From a bacterium (lineage in GTDB: Bacteria > Bacteroidota > Bacteroidia > Bacteroidales > Bacteroidaceae), in the NCBI GenBank assembly GCA_004562975.1, contig SFQP01000081.1:1-6112 (forward strand): a stretch of 6,112 nucleotides of DNA. Reading direction: 5' to 3'. Of this stretch, positions 1 through 5,239 are shown one piece after another. Position 1 is the first letter of the stretch, and every line of letters begins with the position of its first letter. The notes under the pieces were generated by a model. That model ran no database searches. It saw only the letters and a list, made by a program, of their open reading frames with translations, and had not been told where the DNA came from. Both the position numbers and the translations under genes were made by a program.

Positions 1-57
1 TTCCATTTGGAAAATTACGACCCTTGGCCTCATATCGCCGCCAAAGTGTCTGTGTGA
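1..57 (+). CDS. C-terminal end of an unidentified upstream protein (partial)
   Basis: Frame 1 is open from the window edge to a TGA at 55-57 and reads FHLENYDPWPHIAAKVSV then stop. The codons (GCC GCC AAA GTG and similar) resemble those of the neighbouring genes, and the stop lies 51 bases before the rsmF start on the same strand, so this may be the tail of a gene co-transcribed with rsmF. Eighteen codons are too few to identify a family, and a chance open frame of this length is quite possible. No function is proposed. Confidence 0.4.
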   Translation, partial: FHLENYDPWPHIAAKVSV

Positions 58-108
58 AGTCCATCGGTGTCATCTTCCCCCATTTCCCCTCCCTTGTTGT
101 TCTGAACC

Positions 109-1488
109 ATGCTCCCCGTAGAATTTCAGCAAACCGTCAGCCGCCTGCTCGGCCAGGACGAGGCCGGGTTGTTGCTCGATGCGCTCACCCAGACCGAACG
201 CCCCGTAAGCATCCGCCTCAATCCCACCAAAATGCCACCCGTGCTCCCCGCCGCCGCCAAGGGCGCAGTGCCATGGAGCAGCCACGGGGATTATTTGCAG
301 GAGCGACCTGCTTTTACCTTTGATCCTCTGCTCCATGCCGGCTGCTACTATGTGCAGGAAGCCGCTTCGATGTTTGTGGAGCAGGCTTGGCGCGTGGTGT
401 CGGCCGAGGGAGCTCCGCAACGCCTGCTTGACCTCTGTGCGGCTCCGGGAGGCAAAAGTACTCTTTGGCGTAGCCTGATGCCTGAGGGCACCTTGTTGGT
501 GGCCAACGAGCCTGTGAGGCAACGGGCACAGATTTTGGCAGAGAACATGGCCAAGTGGGGGCATCCCAATGTAGTCTGCACCTCCGCCTATCCTGAGGCT
601 TTTGCCGGACTGGGGAGCTTTTTTGACGTGATAGCCGCCGATGTGCCCTGCTCCGGCGAGGGGATGTTCCGAAAGGACGAGGGAGCTGTGGCAGCGTGGT
701 CGCCGGAGGCCGTGGAACTGTGCGCCGCCCGTCAGTGGAAGATTATCTCCGATGTGTGGCCGGCATTGCGTGAAGGCGGCTTCTTGATCTACAGCACCTG
801 CACGTTCAACCGGGAAGAGAATGAAGACAACGTGTGGCGCATCTGCCGCGAGCTGGGCGCAGAGCTGGTAGCCATCCCTGTGGCTGAGGAGTGGAACATA
901 GCCGGCGACACCACCGGGCGTAACCTTCCCGTCTACCATTTCTTCCCCCACCGCCAGGCGGGCGAGGGTTTCTTTCTCGCTCTCCTGCGCAAAACCTCGG
1001 AAGCTCCCTTGCTGCGCGAAAGAAAGAACAAGAAGAGCAAAGGGGGGACACGGCAGGCCGTGGCCGGAGGGCGCGAAGTGGCAGGCTGGTTGCGCCAGCC
1101 ATCGCAGTTCAGACTGTTGCAGAGCGATGAAAGCCATGTGCTGGCCGTGCGCGAAAGCCTGGCAGAGGACGTGATGCGCCTCACTGCCACCATCAAATCA
1201 CTCACCGCCGGCATCGCGCTCGCCGAACTGAAAGGCCGTAAACTGGTGCCGCAACATCCGTTGGCCCTCTCCACGCAATACAACCCAGATGCCTTCCCCG
1301 GCGTGGAGCTGTCGCACGATGATGCCCTGACTTACCTGCGTCACGAAGCATTAACGCTACCATCCGATACGCCCCGGGGCTATGTGACGGCCAAGTACCA
1401 AGGTTTTTTCTTGGGCTTTCTGAACAACCTCGGAGCACGGGCCAACAACCTCTACCCGGCCGAGTGGCGCATTCGTTCTGCACGTTGA
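109..1488 (+). CDS. rsmF: RsmF-family 16S rRNA (cytosine-C5) methyltransferase (NOL1/NOP2/Sun type)
   Basis: A 459-residue cytoplasmic SAM-dependent RNA methylase; the E. coli member of this subfamily makes m5C1407 in 16S rRNA. Visible motifs, in order: the SAM loop LDLCAAPGGKS (107-117); an acidic ribose-binding segment around NE (133-134); motif IV DVPCSGEG (178-185), whose Cys181 in this family helps release the product; and motif VI YSTCTFN (228-234), whose Cys231 is the expected nucleophile. Residues about 303-313 are a Lys/Arg-rich linker (RERKNKKSKGG). Residues about 345-459 match the RsmF-type C-terminal PUA-like region, including GRKLVPQHPLALS and a terminal segment rich in GFF/NNLG. 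The length is close to the 479 residues of the E. coli protein. The start is fixed because an in-frame TGA lies at 103-105, with no other start codon between it and 109. No Shine-Dalgarno sequence is visible. Family membership is secure; the exact target cytosine is inferred from the subfamily. Confidence 0.95.
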   Translation: MLPVEFQQTVSRLLGQDEAGLLLDALTQTERPVSIRLNPTKMPPVLPAAAKGAVPWSSHGDYLQERPAFTFDPLLHAGCYYVQEAASMFVEQAWRVVSAEGAPQRLLDLCAAPGGKSTLWRSLMPEGTLLVANEPVRQRAQILAENMAKWGHPNVVCTSAYPEAFAGLGSFFDVIAADVPCSGEGMFRKDEGAVAAWSPEAVELCAARQWKIISDVWPALREGGFLIYSTCTFNREENEDNVWRICRELGAELVAIPVAEEWNIAGDTTGRNLPVYHFFPHRQAGEGFFLALLRKTSEAPLLRERKNKKSKGGTRQAVAGGREVAGWLRQPSQFRLLQSDESHVLAVRESLAEDVMRLTATIKSLTAGIALAELKGRKLVPQHPLALSTQYNPDAFPGVELSHDDALTYLRHEALTLPSDTPRGYVTAKYQGFFLGFLNNLGARANNLYPAEWRIRSAR

Positions 1489-1527
1489 CCGCTTCGCTGA
1501 CGGACACAAACGATCTTCTTTTTAGTT

Positions 1528-1551
1528 GCCTTCGTTGTTAAAGACGAAGGC
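1528..1551 (+). terminator. Hairpin after rsmF, possible terminator
   Basis: GCCTTCGT (1528-1535) pairs perfectly with ACGAAGGC (1544-1551) around the 8-base loop TGTTAAAG, about 40 bases after the rsmF stop. The U-rich stretch that normally follows an intrinsic terminator is absent; the first good T run is at about 1580-1585. It may end rsmF transcription or be a processing or stability hairpin. Confidence 0.4.
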
Positions 1552-1607
1552 TGCTCCCTTAAATAAATGCCTATTTCCCTTTTTTATGTCAAAAACGGCA
1601 CCGATTG

Positions 1608-1639
1608 TTTGGCACAAAAAAAATAACTCCCTAAATTCG
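1608..1639 (+). promoter_or_regulatory. Bacteroidota-type promoter for the PerR-like gene
   Basis: TTTG at 1608-1611 is followed after exactly 20 bases by TAAATTCG at 1632-1639. This matches the known Bacteroidota arrangement of a -33 TTTG and a -7 TAnnTTTG element with one mismatch. Transcription would start at about 1644-1647, leaving a leader of roughly 33 bases before the ATG at 1679, with the operator at 1654-1670 inside it. Confidence 0.65.
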
Positions 1640-1653
1640 CACCGTAAACAAAA

Positions 1654-1670
1654 TTTGTAATCATTACAAA
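1654..1670 (+). promoter_or_regulatory. PerR/Fur-type operator (8-1-8 perfect palindrome)
   Basis: TTTGTAATCATTACAAA is an exact inverted repeat of two 8-base arms around a single C. Its core TTGTAATNATTACAA has the 7-1-7 layout of PerR and Fur boxes; the B. subtilis Per box is TTATAATNATTATAA, which differs at one symmetrical position in each arm. It lies just downstream of the predicted transcription start and 9 bases before the regulator's ATG, so bound protein would block early elongation or promoter escape. This is strong sequence evidence for autoregulation. No other copy of equal quality occurs in the window. Confidence 0.8.
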
Positions 1671-1678
1671 ATAGTTAA

Positions 1679-2107
1679 ATGGGAGCTGCTACAACCCTCC
1701 GCTATCTGACCGAACACGGTGTGAAGCCCTCTGTGCAGCGACTGGCCGTCATGGAGTATCTGATGGAGCACCACACCCATCCCACCGTCGACGAGATATA
1801 CAGTGCGCTCTTGCCCAATATGCCCACGCTCTCCAAAACAACGGTGTACAACACGCTCAAATTGCTCACCGAGCAGGGAGCGGCCATCCAGCTGACCATT
1901 GACGAGCGCAATGTGTGCTTTGATGCTGACACATCGGCTCATGCACATTTCCTGTGTACCCGATGCGGGCGAGTATTCGACATCCCGTTGCGCCATTCGT
2001 CCTTGGAAATCGAAGCGGGAATCCCCTCCGGCTTCGTCACCGAGCAAACTGCGGTCTACTATCGTGGCTGTTGCCGCCAATGCGCCGAACTGCAACTTCA
2101 GAGCTGA
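1679..2107 (+). CDS. perR: Fur-family regulator, PerR-like peroxide sensor
   Basis: A 142-residue DNA-binding repressor of usual Fur/PerR length. The N-terminal winged helix includes the recognition-helix region TLSKTTVYNTLKLL (50-63). Structural zinc cysteines are the pairs C93/C96 and C132/C135. Regulatory-site residues align with all five ligands of B. subtilis PerR: His34 (H37), Asp82 (D85), His88 (H91), His90 (H93) and Asp101 (D104). The last is diagnostic because Fur proteins usually have Glu there, while PerR needs Asp for iron-catalysed histidine oxidation by H2O2. The start is certain: an in-frame TAA (1676-1678) directly abuts the ATG. A perfect operator in the leader implies autoregulation. 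An extra Cys131 sits beside zinc ligand Cys132. The downstream rubrerythrins fit a peroxide regulon. Fur family is certain; PerR rather than Fur, Zur or Mur is a well-supported inference. Confidence 0.88.
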   Translation: MGAATTLRYLTEHGVKPSVQRLAVMEYLMEHHTHPTVDEIYSALLPNMPTLSKTTVYNTLKLLTEQGAAIQLTIDERNVCFDADTSAHAHFLCTRCGRVFDIPLRHSSLEIEAGIPSGFVTEQTAVYYRGCCRQCAELQLQS

Positions 2108-2203
2108 GGTCTGGTAGCTGAGAGGCTTCGGTCCTGACAAATTTGACAGACAATTTCTAACATACAATCCAACAGACATAACATCTACTTAAACTCATTC
2201 ATT

Positions 2204-2755
2204 ATGAAAAAGAAATTCATTTGCACCGTTTGTGGTTACGTTTACGAAGGCGAACACGCTCCCGAAAAATGCCCCATGTGTGGTGTTCCTGCTTCCAAGT
2301 TCAAAGAACTTTCTGAAGAAGGCCGTCTCTCATTCGTGGCTGAGCACGAAATCGGCGTGGCCAAGGGCTGCGACGAAGAAATGATAAAGGACCTCAACGC
2401 TCATTTCAATGGCGAATGCACCGAAGTGGGTATGTACCTCGCCATGAGCCGTCAGGCCGACCGCGAAGGCTATCCCGAAATCGCCGAAGCTTTCAAGCGT
2501 TATGCTTGGGAAGAGGCAGAACACGCTTCCAAGTTTGCAGAACTCCTCGGCGACTGCGTTTGGGACACCAAGACGAACCTCGAAAAGCGCATGAACGCTG
2601 AAGCAGGTGCCTGCGAAGACAAGACCCGCATCGCCAAGCGCGCCAAGGAACTCAACCTGGATGCCATCCACGACACCGTTCACGAAATGGCACGCGACGA
2701 AGCCCGCCACGGTCGCGGCTTCGAAGGTCTCTACAACCGCTATTTCAAGAAGTAA
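2204..2755 (+). CDS. Reverse rubrerythrin (N-terminal rubredoxin, C-terminal diiron domain)
   Basis: A 183-residue cytoplasmic peroxidase-type protein. In this family electrons from NAD(P)H via a reductase pass through the Fe(Cys)4 centre to the diiron site, which reduces H2O2 to water. Residues 1-35 form a compact rubredoxin with C7xxC10 and C23xxC26. Residues about 55-183 form the four-helix diiron domain: GE71 aligns with Glu20 of classical rubrerythrin, E104xxH107 with E53xxH56, and E166xxH169 is the final ligand pair. The third-helix ligand is less clear, because the GENYE motif of the classical enzyme is replaced by AGACED (134-139); Glu133 or Glu138 may serve. The domain order is opposite to that of the neighbouring rubrerythrin. 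The gene lies 96 bases after the regulator with no convincing terminator between them, so it may be read from the regulator's promoter; its own upstream promoter match is weak. Confidence 0.93.
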   Translation: MKKKFICTVCGYVYEGEHAPEKCPMCGVPASKFKELSEEGRLSFVAEHEIGVAKGCDEEMIKDLNAHFNGECTEVGMYLAMSRQADREGYPEIAEAFKRYAWEEAEHASKFAELLGDCVWDTKTNLEKRMNAEAGACEDKTRIAKRAKELNLDAIHDTVHEMARDEARHGRGFEGLYNRYFKK

Positions 2756-2790
2756 TCCCTTCTGCAGGACACAAATCCTGTAACACCCTT

Positions 2791-2866
2791 ACGGCTACCT
2801 TTCTGAAGCGTTTACCTAATGCTCCATTTTTCTGACAAATGAAGTACGCATTAGAAAGGTGGCCGT
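2791..2866 (+). repeat. Large imperfect hairpin between the two rubrerythrin genes
   Basis: ACGGCTACCTTTCT (2791-2804) pairs with AGAAAGGTGGCCGT (2853-2866): 14 pairs including one U-G wobble. An inner helix TAATGC (2817-2822) with GCATTA (2848-2853) can stack on it, sharing one base, leaving a 12-base bulge on the 5' side and a loop at 2823-2847. A short TTTT tract (2866-2869) ends the element. It could be the terminator of the reverse rubrerythrin gene, although the loop is unusually large for one, or a structured leader of the rubrerythrin mRNA, or a small palindromic repeat unit. The pairing is seen directly; the function is unknown. Confidence 0.7.
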
Positions 2867-2870
2867 TTTC

Positions 2871-2882
2871 ATGAAATTTCAT
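2871..2882. promoter_or_regulatory. Perfect 12-bp palindrome upstream of rubrerythrin
   Basis: ATGAAATTTCAT is a complete self-complementary palindrome starting four bases after the large hairpin and ending 41 bases before the rubrerythrin start. The position suits an operator or promoter-proximal site, but the sequence does not match the PerR-type box upstream of the regulator, and no good -33/-7 pair is recognisable around it. Confidence 0.35.
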
Positions 2883-2923
2883 CTCTAAACCTATCTCCAA
2901 CTCTACCCAATTTATTCCAAGCA

Positions 2924-3466
2924 ATGAAAGAATTGAAAGGCACTAAGACCGAACAAAATCTGGCTACCGCTTTTGCCGGCGAATCTCAGGCTCACGCCAA
3001 ATACCAGTACTATTCTTCTAAGGCCAAGAAGGATGGCTACGTTCAGATAGCCAATATCTTTGCCGAAACGGCCAAGAACGAAAAGGAACACGCCAAAATT
3101 TGGTTCAAGTACCTCCATGGCGGTGCCGTTCCTGCCACTACCGAAAATCTTGCTGATGCCGCTGCCGGCGAAAACTACGAGTGGACCGACATGTACGCCA
3201 CCTTCGCCAAGGAAGCCCGCGAAGAAGGTTTTGAAGAGATTGCTGCCAAGTTTGAAATGGTCGGTGCCATCGAAAAGCATCACGAGGAGCGTTATCGCAA
3301 GCTGCTCAAGAACATTGAGGACAGCGTAGTATTCTCCCGCGAGGGCGACTGCATCTGGCAGTGCTCCAACTGTGGCCACATCGTGGTTGGTCAGAAAGCT
3401 CCCGAACTGTGCCCCGTGTGCGCCCATCCGCAGAGCTACTTCGAGCTCCTCGCCCAGAACTACTAA
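2924..3466 (+). CDS. rbr: Rubrerythrin (N-terminal diiron domain, C-terminal rubredoxin)
   Basis: A 180-residue cytoplasmic NAD(P)H-linked peroxidase component, close in length to the Desulfovibrio enzyme (191). The diiron ligands align with the known set: Glu20 in FAGESQA, E53xxH56 (NEKEH), Glu83 and Glu86 in AGENYEW (equivalent to E94 and E97) and E117xxH120 (EKHHE). The rubredoxin domain (about 143-180) has C147xxC150 and C163xxC166 with the compact 12-residue spacing of rubrerythrins and the family's typical [11 protein letters not shown] signature. The start is supported by the standard N-terminus [13 protein letters not shown]. All metal ligands are present, so the protein should be active. 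It lies 168 bases after the reverse rubrerythrin gene, separated by a large hairpin and a palindrome, and is followed by a strong terminator-like hairpin. Two rubrerythrins of opposite architecture side by side suggest partly redundant or differently supplied peroxide reduction. Confidence 0.96.
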   Translation: MKELKGTKTEQNLATAFAGESQAHAKYQYYSSKAKKDGYVQIANIFAETAKNEKEHAKIWFKYLHGGAVPATTENLADAAAGENYEWTDMYATFAKEAREEGFEEIAAKFEMVGAIEKHHEERYRKLLKNIEDSVVFSREGDCIWQCSNCGHIVVGQKAPELCPVCAHPQSYFELLAQNY

Positions 3467-3521
3467 TCGTAGCTTCCGGACAGACCCGGACATGAAAGGG
3501 TCATCCTCACAAATGACATCA

Positions 3522-3558
3522 AAGCCTGGAGAGCCGAAGGGCTTTCCAGGCTTATTTT
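3522..3558 (+). terminator. Strong intrinsic terminator after rubrerythrin, just before mntH
   Basis: AAGCCTGGAGAGCC (3522-3535) pairs with GGCTTTCCAGGCTT (3540-3553): 14 pairs with one G-U, closed by the four-base loop GAAG (3536-3539) and followed by ATTTT (3554-3558). It ends only 21 bases before the transporter ATG, which leaves no room for a separate promoter after it. It probably ends most rubrerythrin transcripts and lets some readthrough reach the transporter gene, or acts as an attenuator for it. Confidence 0.8.
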
Positions 3559-3579
3559 GATACACTATCCTGTTTCCTT

Positions 3580-4854
3580 ATGCTGAGAAAAATTGCCGCA
3601 CATTGGCGGAAACATTGGCGGATGCGCGAAGGGTCCCTCAGTGGCGGACTTGACATCCTGCGCAACATAGGCCCCGGCCTCCTCGTCACCGTAGGCTTTA
3701 TCGATCCCGGCAACTGGGCTTCTAATTTTGCAGCCGGCTCCACTTTCGGCTATGCCCTGCTGTGGGTCGTAACCCTCTCCACCCTCATGCTCATCGTGCT
3801 GCAACACAACGTGGCACACTTGGGCATCGTTACCGGCCTCTGCCTTTCCGAAGCCGCCACGCGCTATTTGCCCCGTTGGCAGAGCCGTCCCGTGTTGTGG
3901 AGTGCCATGGCCGCCTCCGTCTCTACCTCGTTGGCCGAAATTCTGGGTGCTGCCATCGCCTTGCAGATGCTCTTCGGCATTCCCCTCGTGGTCGGTGCAG
4001 CCGTTTCCGCACTGCTCTGCCTGTTTCTGCTCTTCTCCAATTCCTACAGCCGGGTGGAGAAAGGTATCATCGCCTTTGTGTCCCTCATTGGTTTCTCCTT
4101 CCTTTACGAACTCACGCTGACCGACACCCATTGGGCGCAAGTCGCTGCCTCAGCGGTTGTCCCCTCTTTGCCCGAAGGCAGTATGCTGGTAGTCATGAGC
4201 GTACTCGGAGCCGTGGTCATGCCCCACAACCTTTTTCTCCACTCGGAGGTAATCCAGAGCCGCCAAGTCAACCTGGCGGGCGAAAAGGAAATCAACCATG
4301 CCCTGAAGTACGAATTCTATGATACACTTTTGGCCATGACCATCGGATGGGCCATCAATTCGGCCATGATTGTACTGGCCGCTGACACCTTCTTTGCACA
4401 GGGAAAAGTGGTGGAAGAACTGCCCGAAGCCGGCCACCTGCTGGCTCCCTTGCTTGGCAATGGTGCTGCCGTCGTGTTTGCCATTGCCCTGCTCTTGGCC
4501 GGCATCTCCAGTACCGTCACCAGCGGAATGGCAGCCGGTTCCATTTTTGCCGGCATCTACGATGAGCCTTACGATGTGAAGGACGTGCATTCACGGGCCG
4601 GCATCCTGCTGTCCTTTGTGGGCGCATTTGTCATTCTGCTCTTTGTGGGTGATGCTTTCAAGGGACTTATTATCTCTCAAGCCGTGCTCAGTCTGCAACT
4701 GCCGCTGACCATGTTCACCCAAGTGCGCCTCACCTCTTCCCAGCGGATTATGGGCACACACGCCAACAGTCGTTTCACCACCGCACTGCTGTATGCCTTG
4801 GCCATTTTGGTAACAGGCTTGAACCTCTACCTGCTGTGGGGTCTACTGTTCTGA
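3580..4854 (+). CDS. mntH: Nramp/MntH-family divalent metal (Mn2+/Fe2+) transporter
   Basis: A 424-residue inner-membrane proton-coupled metal importer with about 11 hydrophobic helices, normal for bacterial Nramps. The TM1 motif FIDPGNWASN gives metal ligands Asp42 and Asn45. The TM6 motif MPHNLFLHS gives Met214 and His216, and Ala211 lies three residues before the Met as in Deinococcus Nramp. The TM10 motif ISQAVLS gives Gln367, equivalent to the metal-site Gln of that protein. TM1 has Trp46 where E. coli MntH has Phe. The retained Met favours Mn2+/Fe2+ selectivity over Mg2+. The start at 3580 gives a basic N-terminal tail (MLRKIAAHWRKHWR) before TM1; Met15 (3622) is an alternative. It is preceded by a terminator-like hairpin. 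Its place after a PerR-like gene and two rubrerythrins suggests Mn or Fe import during peroxide stress, but no regulator box is seen at its start. Confidence 0.92.
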   Translation: MLRKIAAHWRKHWRMREGSLSGGLDILRNIGPGLLVTVGFIDPGNWASNFAAGSTFGYALLWVVTLSTLMLIVLQHNVAHLGIVTGLCLSEAATRYLPRWQSRPVLWSAMAASVSTSLAEILGAAIALQMLFGIPLVVGAAVSALLCLFLLFSNSYSRVEKGIIAFVSLIGFSFLYELTLTDTHWAQVAASAVVPSLPEGSMLVVMSVLGAVVMPHNLFLHSEVIQSRQVNLAGEKEINHALKYEFYDTLLAMTIGWAINSAMIVLAADTFFAQGKVVEELPEAGHLLAPLLGNGAAVVFAIALLLAGISSTVTSGMAAGSIFAGIYDEPYDVKDVHSRAGILLSFVGAFVILLFVGDAFKGLIISQAVLSLQLPLTMFTQVRLTSSQRIMGTHANSRFTTALLYALAILVTGLNLYLLWGLLF

Positions 4855-4879
4855 AAGAAGAAGAGCAGAGGCTGGTATC

Positions 4880-4915
4880 GGCAAACACTCTGGGGAACAC
4901 TCAGGCAAACACCTC
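4880..4915. repeat. Three degenerate 12-bp tandem repeats
   Basis: Units start at 4880 (GGCAAACACTCT), 4892 (GGGGAACACTCA) and 4904 (GGCAAACACCTC) in exact 12-base register; the second and third each match the first at 9 of 12 positions. They lie 25 bases after the transporter stop. No function is evident; they could be a decayed microsatellite or a set of binding sites. Confidence 0.5.
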
Positions 4916-4994
4916 GTCCCATGCCGGGATGGTAAGTCCCGAACAGCGGAAAAAGGAAAAACGTAGGGTAGAGGGAGCATATTTTATCCGAAAA

Positions 4995-5026
4995 TTTGGG
5001 CAGTCCGGAAATAAGCCTTATTTTCG
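4995..5026 (+). promoter_or_regulatory. Orphan Bacteroidota-type promoter overlapping a 7-1-7 palindrome
   Basis: TTTG (4995-4998) is followed after 20 bases by TATTTTCG (5019-5026), the same geometry and one-mismatch quality as the promoter proposed for the PerR-like gene. The -7 element overlaps a perfect inverted repeat AAATAAG-C-CTTATTT (5009-5023), a good position for a repressor site. Transcription would start at about 5031-5034. No conventional gene follows on this strand; tandem terminators do. Confidence 0.5.
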
Positions 5027-5059
5027 CCACCAAATTATGGTAAATGTTTTTAATGGTGG

Positions 5060-5095
5060 GGTACGGTCGTTGTGAAACGCCCGTGCCTGTTTTTT
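5060..5095 (+). terminator. Intrinsic terminator 1 of a tandem pair
   Basis: GGTACGG (5060-5066) and CGTT (5068-5071) pair with AACG (5076-5079) and CCGTGCC (5081-5087), with one T-C mismatch and one U-G pair, closed by the GNRA-type tetraloop GTGA (5072-5075). TG and then six T residues (5090-5095) follow. This is a textbook + strand terminator. It could stop readthrough from the transporter gene 206 bases upstream or end a short transcript from the orphan promoter. Confidence 0.8.
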
Positions 5096-5104
5096 ATCCC
5101 CTTA

Positions 5105-5138
5105 CCTCTGCTTGTGTCGCGAGCAGGGGATATTTTTT
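5105..5138 (+). terminator. Intrinsic terminator 2 of a tandem pair
   Basis: CCTCTGCTTGT (5105-5115) pairs with GCGAGCAGGGG (5119-5129) with a few G-U wobbles around the loop GTC, followed after AT and A by six T residues (5133-5138). An alternative outer pairing of ATCCCC (5096-5101) with GGGGAT (5126-5131) is possible. The hairpin starts 10 bases after the first terminator and backs it up on the + strand. Confidence 0.7.
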
Positions 5139-5171
5139 GCAGGCAGGTGTGATGTCGGGGGCAAATGCAAT

Positions 5172-5206
5172 GACCGAGGCCGCAGAAAAGAAGTGCGGCC
5201 CCGGTC
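5172..5206 (-). terminator. Hairpin downstream of the modular secreted protein gene
   Basis: GACCG-A-GGCCGCA (5172-5184) pairs with TGCGGCC-C-CGGTC (5194-5206): 12 pairs with one A-C mismatch and a 9-base loop. It begins 34 bases after the - strand stop codon, as expected for a terminator of that gene. The sequence that follows on the - strand (ATTGCATTTGC) is only moderately T-rich, so termination efficiency is uncertain. Confidence 0.55.
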
Positions 5207-5239
5207 GTAGGGTAAATGAAAAAACCAAAACTTGTTTTC

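Larger units (their letters stand above)
5032..5138 (+). ncRNA. Candidate short transcript (small RNA or leader)
   Basis: This would be the product of the orphan promoter: about 60-65 nt if it stops at the first terminator (5095) or about 105 nt at the second (5138). It contains a possible 12-codon reading frame, MVNVFNGGVRSL, from ATG 5037 to TGA 5073-5075, whose stop falls in the loop of the first terminator hairpin. That looks like a leader peptide, although no attenuated + strand gene lies downstream. No known small RNA family was recognised. The boundaries are inferred from the promoter and terminators only. Confidence 0.35.
4855..5239. other. Gene-free interval between convergent genes
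   Basis: The transporter on the + strand and the modular secreted protein on the - strand end facing each other, about 385 bases apart. No open frame here looks like a conserved protein. The interval holds a 12-bp tandem repeat (4880-4915), a small hairpin with arms CGGGA/TCCCG (4925-4941), an orphan promoter with overlapping palindrome (4995-5026), two + strand terminators (5060-5095 and 5105-5138) and a terminator-like hairpin for the - strand gene (5172-5206). Confidence 0.7.

Noticed and set aside
70..1137. A 355-codon open frame on the - strand opposite rsmF
   Set aside because: The translation is rich in Gly, His, Arg and Leu with no recognisable domain, while the + strand frame carries every RsmF motif. 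It is an antisense shadow produced by codon bias.
2154..2167. TTTCTAAC-ATACAA upstream of the reverse rubrerythrin as a second PerR box
   Set aside because: It resembles the operator only after a base deletion and with arm mismatches, so it is too weak to call without a motif model.
2142..2168. TTGACA plus TACAAT as a sigma70-like promoter for the reverse rubrerythrin
   Set aside because: Spacing is only 14 bases for the sigma70 form and 17 for the Bacteroidota form (TTTG to TACAATCC), and the -7 match is poor.
3565..4140. A - strand open frame opposite mntH
   Set aside because: Its Gly/His/Gln-rich composition has no family signal, and the opposite strand encodes clear Nramp motifs.
5037..5075. 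The 12-codon frame MVNVFNGGVRSL as a real gene
   Set aside because: It has no following + strand gene to attenuate and no conservation evidence, so it is mentioned only as part of the candidate short transcript.
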